A DNA stretch of 64,000 nt from Corallochytrium limacisporum (Eukaryota; Opisthokonta): positions 38,261 through 102,260 of the forward strand of contig PDIP01000040.1 of the NCBI GenBank assembly GCA_002811645.1, read 5' to 3'. Shown here one piece after another: positions 10,022-18,635 of this stretch. The stretch's first letter is position 1. Each line of letters opens with the position of its first letter. The notes under the pieces were generated by a model. That model had not been told where the DNA came from, did no database searches, and saw nothing but the letters and a program-made list of their open reading frames with translations. The position numbers and the translations under genes were made by a program.

Positions 10022-10777
10022 TATTGTTTGCTCCTGTTTTTGACAGCGATACCTTGCCTTTCTTAACTTAGACTAATGTCGCGTAAACTACAACTACATG
10101 ATAGAGGATAACTTCTTGTGTCACGGTGTCTTGGATCCTTGTCATACACACATAGATGAACAACTTGGGAGCTGATGTTGTCAGGTTTTCTCCTTGTAAT
10201 ACTTGCCTTGGGCTTTATTAAATCATATTCCCAAGGCCACTGATGTTTTATGGACACTCGCACTGCCAAGAGAAGAAGGTCTACAGACAACAGCGGATCT
10301 GCCGCGTTGAGCCTCCACTGTCCCTTGGCCAGGCTCGCTAAATGTTTTGGATCCCCAACAACCCTGACGGGTGTGCACCGCTCACATGCGCCCCTTACCC
10401 ACCCCGCCCACCCGGCCCTGATTCCCGAATTAATCCATAGTAAATAAAGTTTCAGCTTTATTGCTCCCTGACGTGGTTGGTCCAGTTCCAAGTCCCTATC
10501 TCCTCCCTTTTTTGGCTTATCCCGGCGGGTCAAAAGGGTAGGGATTGGTATTTTATGCAATCGAGGAGCCAAGACTCGATGAAAGTTGTGCTTTAAGTCT
10601 GCCTGGCATTGGTGGTTCAGTGCTCCATTAGGACAGGTTATGGGCAGTGTGCTCAGTAAGTTTACAGCATAGTCACGTGTCTATGGTATTAGAAAGCAAT
10701 TGGATATTCTATAAATTTCATATGCTGACAAGTTGGAGGGTCCTCAGTATGCATCAGAGCGGTGAGAATAGACAACA
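10022..10777. other. Divergent promoter region between RAP and DUF3395-like genes
   Basis: About 755 bp between two start codons pointing outward. No convincing ORF, RNA gene or repeat was seen. The sequence is of mixed composition without long homopolymers. It presumably carries both promoters; no core element can be assigned with confidence. Confidence 0.5.
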
Positions 10778-11590
10778 ATGGGCGGCGGCATGATGAACGT
10801 TGATCACTCCCGGATCATCGTCAATACTGCAGAGTATGGCAAGGATGAGACTTGGATAGACGTCACTGACAAAGTACAACAGATCGCGTCCGATTACAAG
10901 GACGCACGCATCTGTATCGCCCGGCCCAAGACTATAATGAAGATCAAGAAGGACAAGGAGTACAATAGGTTATTCGGAGATCCCCTGCCCGGTCTGCGCA
11001 AACGCCTTCGTATTGCCTACAGTTTCATTGGCCCTGAACATAGCATGACGATTCCCTGCGGCAGTGCCGTGGCTTTGGACTTGGAAATGGCATGGATGCA
11101 TAAGCACAAATCTGTCGAGTTCGACAGGTTGCAACGACAGGGAATAAAGCGGTTGGAGCATGACCATTTAACGCGGTGTGATGGAGCTCATGGCAATAAA
11201 CTAGATGGTTATCAGGTGCAGAATCAAGGTGCGTATAAAGGGTACCCAGGCCGACCTGAAGTGCCGATCGTGCTTCGCAACTTCACAGCAGAGATCACTG
11301 CAGTGAATGCACCGACACGGGCACTGGACAACCACACCGAAATGCACGCTGACGACGAGGATTTTGTTATGGATTTTCTTACACGCGATGGGCGGTGGGC
11401 GTATATCAGAGAAGAAGACACCCTGCGCATGGGTGAGCGGGGACAGGAGATCGAAGTTATTTACAGATTCAACGCCAACAACATTTGTATGGAATACGAG
11501 GAAGATGAGTACGTAAATGAAAACTATGAAACCGTCCTCGACTACATGTACCCACACATGATGCCACTTTGGAAATATCAGCAAATTTGA
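10778..11590 (+). CDS. DUF3395-like small protein
   Basis: 270 residues. The first half resembles the DUF3395 module found at the C-terminus of DNAJC11 and in free-standing fungal and protist proteins. It has a strand with AEYGKDETWIDVTDKV (about 18-33), then LFGDPLPGLRKRLRIAY (about 65-81) and a strand ending EHSMTIPCG. In that family the pattern is a YG, WxDVT, LFGDPxPG and a final strand with a conserved P-x-G turn. The second half (about 150-270) is acidic and aromatic, with no known domain, signal peptide or membrane span. The ATG at 10778 is the first in frame. Function is unknown; DUF3395 in DNAJC11 sits in the mitochondrial MICOS-linked bridge, but that role should not be transferred without evidence. 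Confidence 0.7.
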   Translation: MGGGMMNVDHSRIIVNTAEYGKDETWIDVTDKVQQIASDYKDARICIARPKTIMKIKKDKEYNRLFGDPLPGLRKRLRIAYSFIGPEHSMTIPCGSAVALDLEMAWMHKHKSVEFDRLQRQGIKRLEHDHLTRCDGAHGNKLDGYQVQNQGAYKGYPGRPEVPIVLRNFTAEITAVNAPTRALDNHTEMHADDEDFVMDFLTRDGRWAYIREEDTLRMGERGQEIEVIYRFNANNICMEYEEDEYVNENYETVLDYMYPHMMPLWKYQQI

Positions 11591-11667
11591 AGCAGACCAT
11601 CAAGCGTTTGTGATGTCAGTCAATACAAGGGTACCTAAGTATGTGTTTATGCGTTTGAGACCGCCAC

Positions 11668-12249
11668 TTAATTAGTCTTCATAGCCTTGATCGAAGGCAG
11701 ACCTTCAGCAAGCCCAGCAGCCTTGCGTTTGTTGAAGGGTGCATCGTCAGACTCTTGCCCCCTTTTCATGTCGTTGATGTCCTCGACGGCGGCGTCTAAC
11801 ACCACAGACTTGGTGCAGATTTGATGCCTGACAGTCTCGACCTTGGAAGTCTTATAAGAGTCAGGGCGCGTCTCCTTGTCTTCAGATTTGGCAATCATTT
11901 TATTAGTGGTCGTCTTGTCCTCCTCGTCCGTCCAGCCTGCCTTCAGTTCCTCGTCCTCTTTCTGATCAATCTTGGTCTCATCACTAGCTCGGCTCGAATT
12001 CTTCTCCTCTGGCTGGTATGTACTGGAATGATCTCCACTTTCAACTGATGCAATGTCGTCGGAGGTTCCATGTGGTGTGGTAACACTCTCCTTGGCCGAT
12101 TCGAGGGGATCGATCACTTCCTTTTGTACTAATGGAGTGTTCTCAATAGCGATTTGGGACATGCTGTTTAGGTCACGAAGAATCTTCTTGTATTGCACGA
12201 AACGTAGTAGATTCATTTCTTGTGGGCTCACTTCTTTAACTGGAGCCAT
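11668..12249 (-). CDS. Acidic low-complexity protein, unrecognised
   Basis: 193 residues. A short predicted helical N-terminus (about 8-30, EMNLLRFVQYKKILRDLN) is followed by a long Glu/Asp/Lys/Ser/Thr-rich stretch. A basic C-terminus with KRKAAG could act as a nuclear localisation signal. There is no domain I recognise. It begins with ATG and is separated from the photolyase gene's stop codon by 266 bp on the same strand. It converges on the DUF3395-like gene with 77 bp between stops. The helical start plus disordered tail suggests a small nuclear or complex-associated subunit; this is inference. Confidence 0.55.
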   Translation of the reverse strand: MAPVKEVSPQEMNLLRFVQYKKILRDLNSMSQIAIENTPLVQKEVIDPLESAKESVTTPHGTSDDIASVESGDHSSTYQPEEKNSSRASDETKIDQKEDEELKAGWTDEEDKTTTNKMIAKSEDKETRPDSYKTSKVETVRHQICTKSVVLDAAVEDINDMKRGQESDDAPFNKRKAAGLAEGLPSIKAMKTN

Positions 12250-12515
12250 TTGCGGATTGTGCCAGCTGAGGCTTTAAGTATCTGTGTGTTGGCATCGCTG
12301 AGCACAACCACCACCAACGAGTGAGACTTGGTTTCGAAAAATTGAAGGCGTTAGTCTTTCCCCCCTCCCCCACACTTGGAGACAGATGAGACCCCGTGTT
12401 CGGGAGTCTAATAACCTACGAAATAACCCGCCTCTGCTCAAACTTAAACCGGAAACTCAAAGGCATGATACCACAGTTCTCGCTTGGCCGGTTGCTAGAC
12501 CGATATGTATGTTCT

Positions 12516-14024
12516 TTATTTGATCTTTTGACGCTTAGTTGGCGGCTCCTTACCAGCCTTCCTTGCATCATAGCAGGCCTTGATGCGGTCCTTGTTTTCC
12601 TGGCTGGCCTTGGCATGGTCGACGATAGGTTCGGGGTAGTCAGTTCCAATGATACAACCAGCCTTCTTCTGCACCTCCTTGGGTGCCTTCCAGGGTTCGT
12701 ATATGTACTTGGCTGGCATGTCCTTGAGGACCGGCAGCATCTTCTTGACGAAAGTGCCTTCCTTATCGTACTTCTGCGGAAAGGATACAGGTGAGTACAC
12801 GCGGAAGAATTGGTAGAAGAAGCAGCTGCAGCTAAGCCACATCCAGTTGGCGTGGTTGACGGCCCAATCAGCGTCCACAAGATATTTGTCAAATATGCGA
12901 GCACCTTCCTCCCAGTCCTGGTACAAATCGCCACGCGTCAAGAAACATGCTACGGCATGTCGACCAAGATGGTGCATCCAACCTGCCGTCTTGAGCTGTG
13001 TCATCAACGCGTCAATCCATGGAAAGCCGGTTTCGGCATTCTCCCACTTCTTTATCATTTCTGGGTCGTGGTCCCAGTCCATTTGGTATACAATTGGATT
13101 GCCCTTCATCTTATCATAGTTTGGGGTTGTATGCGCAACCAAGTAAAACCATTCACGGAAGATCAGCTGGCCATGGAGACTACCGGGTGGTTGTGCATGT
13201 TTGCCCTTGTACTTGTCGTATACCTTCTGGACTTCATGCCAGAACTTGCGCGCCGACAAACAGCCGAACTTCACGTACGGACTGAGCTGAGTGGTGTCTG
13301 GTTCGTGGACCATCATTGTAGGGTTGGTTTGTGGCTTCTCAAAGAGTGCTGTCCGCTTGCTTTGTTTCATAAAGTTGCTTAACCGGGTCAACCCATGGCT
13401 TTCTCCTCCAGTCCAAGGCAGCTGTACTTCCACCTCGGGGTACTTGATCTCCTCTAGAGTCGGGAGTGCGAATGATGATTTATTGTTCTCCACGCCCGTG
13501 GCCTTGGGCAGCTTGGTAGGAGCATCCTTTGGGGGTGGAATATTCTGACCTACAACAAGATTGGTGATTTGCTTCATCTGCATAGGGCATTTGCCACCAG
13601 TTTTGTTTAGTAGAACCTCTGGATTGAATAAGGTATGGGTCCAGTGGATAGATACATCCACTTTTTGCTTTTTTGCTACCTCCTCAACCCTAGCATCACG
13701 CTCCTTCGCGTACGGTTCAATGTCACCCTCAAACGACAGGAATCTCACGTCGTGCTCGTGGATGAAGTCAAAAAGTTCCTTAATCGGGTCGCCACGAAGC
13801 ACGATGAGCCGGCTACCCAGGCCTCTCAATGATTGGTCGAGGTCTTCCAATGCCTCAAACAGAAACTTGACTCGGATAGATGCAAGTTTTTCTTGGTCAT
13901 AGAAATGGGGATCGATACAAAATATTGGATACAAGCCGTTTGTTCCATTCTTTGCTGCCTCCAGTAGGGCCGGATTGTCGTGCAATCGCAGACCCTTCCG
14001 GAACCAGTGTACTGCCTTCGTCAT
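12516..14024 (-). CDS. (6-4) photolyase / animal-type cryptochrome family
   Basis: 502 residues. The N-terminal alpha/beta domain starts KAVHWFRKGLRLHDNPAL, and the C-terminal FAD-binding domain is complete. It belongs to the branch holding (6-4) photolyases and animal cryptochromes. The segment MHHLGRHAVACFLTRGD (about 349-365) keeps both histidines used by (6-4) photolyases for repair. The flavin-contacting Asn lies in NHANWMWLS (about 390); photolyases have Asn before the Trp where vertebrate clock cryptochromes have Ser. There is no long regulatory tail, which also favours repair. The last residues are basic (PPTKRQKIK), a likely nuclear signal. The start is the ATG at 14024; the frame stays open upstream only through non-ATG codons. 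The repair role is inferred from these residues. Confidence 0.9.
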   Translation of the reverse strand: MTKAVHWFRKGLRLHDNPALLEAAKNGTNGLYPIFCIDPHFYDQEKLASIRVKFLFEALEDLDQSLRGLGSRLIVLRGDPIKELFDFIHEHDVRFLSFEGDIEPYAKERDARVEEVAKKQKVDVSIHWTHTLFNPEVLLNKTGGKCPMQMKQITNLVVGQNIPPPKDAPTKLPKATGVENNKSSFALPTLEEIKYPEVEVQLPWTGGESHGLTRLSNFMKQSKRTALFEKPQTNPTMMVHEPDTTQLSPYVKFGCLSARKFWHEVQKVYDKYKGKHAQPPGSLHGQLIFREWFYLVAHTTPNYDKMKGNPIVYQMDWDHDPEMIKKWENAETGFPWIDALMTQLKTAGWMHHLGRHAVACFLTRGDLYQDWEEGARIFDKYLVDADWAVNHANWMWLSCSCFFYQFFRVYSPVSFPQKYDKEGTFVKKMLPVLKDMPAKYIYEPWKAPKEVQKKAGCIIGTDYPEPIVDHAKASQENKDRIKACYDARKAGKEPPTKRQKIK

Positions 14025-14682
14025 TTTTGGGAATTGCGGACGCAAACAGAATGCTAGTACGCCACTGCATTATGTCCACTTCATATTGTACTGAAAGGCA
14101 CCGAGTACTAAGTAGCCAGTCGGCCGAACTACCCCCTTGAGTCCTTATGCGCACAGGCTCTGACAGAGCCCGACGGTGCCCGCCCACCGGCGAAATCCAA
14201 AATTTGCCCCTTCCATTGCCTATAGAAATTGATTTATTGAGCGGATGGGTAGCCATGCCCTTACGCCCCCAAGCACCGGGGAACATGGCTGTCTGGTGGT
14301 GTTGTAGACGTGGACAGCACTCGCGTGGTCATTTGGAGTCACAGTCTCCAGAGTTCCTGATTTCTAGTCGTACGTGAAAGGAAAGGTGTGTACGTACGTG
14401 TCGGTAGGTGAAGCAAATTGAGAACAATCTGCCACTGTGTTTTGCGAGAGAGCCTGGACGAAACAGATCCTTAGAATGAAACTGGACATCACCCCAGATG
14501 ATGATCATGTAAAGAACTGGATTTAAACCCTGAATGCCTTATTCATTGATCTATACAAGTATAACTTAGTCATATAGGCACTCCATTATCTCGTCCTTGA
14601 CACTAGACATTCAAAAAGGAAGGTACTGAAGTACAGTTTATCTAGGTATATTCTTTTACCGCAGCCAACGGTGCTATGTTTT
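14025..14682. other. Intergenic region, nothing recognised
   Basis: About 660 bp between the photolyase start and the stop of the small membrane protein, both minus strand. No credible ORF, RNA gene or repeat was seen. It should hold the photolyase promoter and the 3' UTR of the upstream gene. Confidence 0.45.
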
Positions 14683-14982
14683 CTATGCCAGGCTACGCTT
14701 ATCAGGGGGGTTAAAGAGTGTGCTCTGAAGCACATATGATCCAACCATAGCCCCACTCGCAAGTACACCTCCGATCGTCAACATACGAGCTTTCTTGTTC
14801 TTCATTGGGCGAGTGGCAATTACTGTAAGTGGGATCAAAGGCACGTAGATAAAGGGAGCAAACTGCATGATCCCTGCCCGCCTATTTGACCTCTCCAGCT
14901 CCCCATTCTCAAACTTCCGCTGGTGCTCAAGGATACGCTCTTCCTCCTTTTCAGGGTCGATCTTTCCGTACGGTGCACTCAT
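14683..14982 (-). CDS. Small two-span membrane protein, probably mitochondrial
   Basis: 99 residues from the ATG at 14982 (the open frame continues upstream without ATG). The first 38 residues are charged and helical (PEKEEERILEHQRKF). Two hydrophobic spans follow at about 43-60 (MQFAPFIYVPLIPLTVIAT) and 69-88, separated by a short basic loop KNKKAR. The topology and size resemble small inner-membrane accessory subunits or TMEM-type proteins, but I do not recognise the family. Composition is unlike shadow ORFs nearby, so it is likely real. Confidence 0.6.
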   Translation of the reverse strand: MSAPYGKIDPEKEEERILEHQRKFENGELERSNRRAGIMQFAPFIYVPLIPLTVIATRPMKNKKARMLTIGGVLASGAMVGSYVLQSTLFNPPDKRSLA

Positions 14983-16732
14983 CTTGATGGTTTCTATTGT
15001 CACAGTGCTACACAAAAACTATGAGTGTTATACACAATTGTCTATTGCGTACTGACAGAATCATACCAGTTTAAGTAGTTCAATACCACATCGCCAACAT
15101 TCATCAGTGCCTGTGTAAAGCTGAGTTCCGGGCGGCTGTTGCTTTGACGAGCGTGTGTGAGACGTCGTCTGCGTCACCGTCCCTTCTCTAGGCCAGTGGT
15201 TTCGCATCTGCACAACTCCATCCACCCTCTCCGGTATTAGACTCCCTCTAATCCAAATAAATATGTTGTTAGGTTTACGGTTAATTGAAGTTGCCCGACC
15301 GCTGTTGGTTTCCGTGCAAAAGGCACGGGGAATACACGTACGGTGGTACATTGACTATGAAAGCGGGGCATTTCGACCCGCTTCGTGTCTGGCCAGGCCC
15401 CCCGGTGCATTCGTCACCGTTCTGCTGCAGCGGCCACTCAGGAGCACATTGCCCCGGCGGCCAACCGAGGGGAATTAAAAAAGCTCCTCCCAGTGGGCGG
15501 GAGGGGGGGGGAGAGGGGAGGGCGCCATTGGCGGCCAGTTTCTCAGTTTCTTGGGTATGGCGAGGGGAAGCAGAACGGTGCCAGGAGGGGCGGGGTAGCA
15601 ACAGGTCGTACGTTGGTATTAGCGCTTCCTTTTTCTTCGTCAACACCATGGCTTCTGACCTGCACCATTAATTCACGTAAGATCGAACGACCGAAGAGAC
15701 GGGAGGAAAACCAACCGGACGCACTGGCACCTGTTCGCTTCGTAAGGAAAGCAGAGTGTACCGGCTGTGCGGGCTCTCGGTCCGCGGGCAGGTCTTCCCT
15801 TGAAAATTGCGCCTCGAAAATTTGGCAGCAATTGCTGCACAAACCAAGGGGAAACTCGGTGAAGATACGGGCCCCCGCTTGCCCTTTTCGAAGACTCTAT
15901 CCTGTGCATGGTGAAGCCGTTGAGAACGATTGACAAATCGCCGTGAAACATCTCCAGCCGGGGGGTTTGGGTTGGGTTAAATTGCTTCCGGAGCACGTAA
16001 GTCCTTTTTCTTTTCTTCTGGCATGCAGCGGCGGAGAGTCTCTTTTTGACAAGAGGGTCTCGGCCGTTTGGGATCGCGCGTCTCTCGGACAAAGTCACAC
16101 ACCACCCAAACTCTCAAGAAAAAAAAAGACAGCGGTAAGTATCGTAAGGGTTCCACCGCTGATCTCGATCCGTTCCTCTAAATCCGGGCAGTAGCGGCGC
16201 GCCACCGGAAACAGAAATCGTGCGTCACTCAGTTTTACAAATTTTCTTCATTTGTCGTAATTTGCGCACTGGGCATTCTGCACCTCCTCCAACACCTCAG
16301 CCGGCGCCCGGTATCCCGTGACCGAAGGTCTGACTGCCAACAGAGGTGGGATGTGCTCTTGCATTCGCAAGCGCAGGAGTTTTTCCCGACGGGTGGTAAA
16401 CGTTAATTTGCCCCCGTAGTTCGGCGGTGGCTGTAACACTGTTGACACCTGGAGACGCTTCCCGCTGTTGTGTGACCCCCTTCGAACGGAAAGTTCGGGC
16501 AGTAGTGCCCATGGCTGGTTTCTGCTGGCCTGACGTGGCTTTATGTTTCTTTCAGCAGAAAGAGCGTTCAGCCTATGCCGTGTCTGTGCGGCAGGCATTG
16601 GCTTGTCCGATCCAAAGGTATTTTTTGGAATGAAATTTGTAATGGAGCTGTGTTGACGATAACTCAAAATATAGGCGTGGATGATGTGGCATACAGGATA
16701 AAAGGGAAAGCACATACGAATATACACAGAAC
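14983..16732. other. 1.75-kb divergent intergenic region with G-rich tract and splice-like signals
   Basis: No convincing coding frame. It contains a G9 run near 15506 in a purine-rich stretch. A GTAAGT at 15997 is followed at once by a pyrimidine tract and TGCAG ending at 16028. A second perfect donor-like GTAAGT lies at 16135. These could be 5' UTR introns of the S1/P1 nuclease gene. Long open frames on the minus strand reflect GC content and overlap the nuclease start. Confidence 0.45.
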
Positions 16733-17971
16733 ATGCACTTGTACATACTGCTGCAGGTTGCGTTGACTGCACTGCTGTGCGGTCATGTAGAAGCCTGGGG
16801 CTATCATGGGCATAGGTTAGTTGCAAGCCTGGCAAAATTGCACCTCTCACAAGAAGTCGGAGAGTATATTGACAAGGTTGACGAAACACACTTCGGTGGC
16901 AATATGATTGATGATGCGTCACTGCCTGACAAATGGGATCATTCGAAGAAGCTGAGCTGGACCTTTCCGCTTCACTTCGTCGATCTACCAGACGATTCAT
17001 GCTCATACAATTCCACAGAGTGTATCTACGACGGACACAAGAACTTTTGCGTGGTGGAGGCGATTAAGAACTACACGCGCACAATAATCACAGACGACGA
17101 GGACGATGCCCGCAAGGCGTTTGCCTTGATCATGACCACCCATCTTGTGGGGGACATTCATCAGCCCATGCACGTGGCACATACGACAGACAGGGGAGGT
17201 AATTCTATTCACGTTCACTTCAATGGAAAGAAAACGAACCTTCACGGCCTCTGGGACTCGGACATGCTGGACTACATGTTGAAGACAGAGTTCGACGACG
17301 ACTTTGATAGACTATTGGGATATATTCAAAACAGACTGATGACAGAATGGTCTGACCAGGTTCAGACTTGGCTGGCCTGTCCAAATTCAAACCAGGACCT
17401 CTGCCCGAGCGCGTGGGCGGACGAGAGTGCCCATCTGAGCTGCAAAGTCGCTTATAACGAGGTCAAGGACGGAGACACTGTAAGCATGGACTACTACAAA
17501 ATACACAAGGATCTGATGTTGCAGAGGATTGCACAGGCAGCCCTCCGTCTCGGCAAATTGCTGAAACTAGCGGTGCATCCGAATGGAGGATTCATCGTTG
17601 CCAACAGGACCGATCCATTCGGACCGATTGATGGTGATCAAGACACCTCTGTGACTCCTCACGTTCCATTACCTGGCTTCGAGAACGATAACGCTTCATC
17701 GGAGATCTCCTCACAGACCAACCACGCCCATGTTCTCTATCTTGGTGCCTTCTTGGTTGCTACCATCATCGGCATGAACCTGGCATTGCGAAGGATGAGC
17801 CCAACCATGGCAGAAGCCCAGGATCAACTACCTTTGCTTGCACCCCCCAGCATGCGCGCCAGCTCTGTCAGCTACCATCGCGTGATGCTACCACGCAATC
17901 GCTCCACTTCATCATGCACTAGCTCTAGGCCAACGTCTCGTCTCGGCACCATCTATGAGGCTGAAGAATGA
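16733..17971 (+). CDS. S1/P1-type zinc nuclease with C-terminal membrane anchor
   Basis: 412 residues. The signal peptide (1-21) is followed directly by WGYHGH, the mature N-terminus typical of the family, whose free Trp amino group and His ligate zinc. Further likely zinc ligands: the Asp in SLPDKWD, the His in PLHFVDLP, the His/Asp in HLVGDIHQPMHV and the His/Asp in HGLWDSDML. Several N-glycosylation sequons and paired cysteines fit a secreted or lysosomal single-strand nuclease/3'-nucleotidase. Unlike secreted fungal P1, it has about 100 extra C-terminal residues with a transmembrane span (about 331-350) and a Ser/Arg-rich tail, so it is probably a type I membrane protein of the endolysosome or cell surface. 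Family call secure; location inferred. Confidence 0.92.
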   Translation: MHLYILLQVALTALLCGHVEAWGYHGHRLVASLAKLHLSQEVGEYIDKVDETHFGGNMIDDASLPDKWDHSKKLSWTFPLHFVDLPDDSCSYNSTECIYDGHKNFCVVEAIKNYTRTIITDDEDDARKAFALIMTTHLVGDIHQPMHVAHTTDRGGNSIHVHFNGKKTNLHGLWDSDMLDYMLKTEFDDDFDRLLGYIQNRLMTEWSDQVQTWLACPNSNQDLCPSAWADESAHLSCKVAYNEVKDGDTVSMDYYKIHKDLMLQRIAQAALRLGKLLKLAVHPNGGFIVANRTDPFGPIDGDQDTSVTPHVPLPGFENDNASSEISSQTNHAHVLYLGAFLVATIIGMNLALRRMSPTMAEAQDQLPLLAPPSMRASSVSYHRVMLPRNRSTSSCTSSRPTSRLGTIYEAEE

Positions 17972-18635
17972 GAAAGAGCTTAGATACTAAATTTTAGCAT
18001 ACCCACTACACAATACCTAGCTGTCACATCACATCACACATCACATTACATCCTGCACCTACGTACATATCAACATGCCGTATTTATATCTCTGGGCGAT
18101 CGGAAATGGACATGAAGGCCATGCCTATTAACTCACTCACTTTCAGATGGACCACGAAAGATAACGAAACCAAACTGACGGAGGGTGCGCAATCTACTTG
18201 GCCCTCAGGCCTCCGTCCCCCCTCCTCCCTACCACGACGCGGGTCCCCACTTTCAGCCACTTTCGCGCGCTTCCGGCTTCTCGGTCCCTCCACCACCCCC
18301 GCCACTCTGGCCCCTTTCTCTTTCTTCCCTCCCCCGTTGGTTGATCCCTTCCACCAACATTGATCCGGTGCCGATCAATGAAAGGTAAACAGGGTGAGTG
18401 AAAACCTATTCTTTTTCCTTTCACCATGGACTACAGGTATTTCATACGTGTCAGGATCCGAAACAGAGACGTGTCACATAAAAGACTTCTTACGCGGTTT
18501 GTGTAAAGAAAAAGGGAACGGTAATTGCGGATGCGGACAATACGAGCAAAGTAAGAACGGACGAGACAAAATCCATAACATGTTCTGTGGATCACAATAT
18601 AATAGGTAGGCTAAGAATAGACACGTACGTACAGA
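17972..18635. other. Intergenic region upstream of KDM1A with pyrimidine-rich block
   Basis: It contains a short CACAT/ATCACA microsatellite (18024-18052) in the likely 3' UTR of the nuclease gene and a C/T-rich block at about 18215-18360. A donor-like GTGAGT at 18394 is followed by a pyrimidine tract and CTACAG ending at 18436, which could be a 43-nt intron in the KDM1A 5' UTR. No ORF is credible. Confidence 0.45.

Noticed and set aside
12416-12934. 172-codon frame antisense to the photolyase
   Set aside because: Arg/Ser/Pro-rich shadow of the conserved photolyase reading frame.
16248-17006. 252-codon minus-strand open frame over the nuclease start
   Set aside because: It overlaps the signal peptide region of the S1/P1 nuclease on the other strand and shows no family features.
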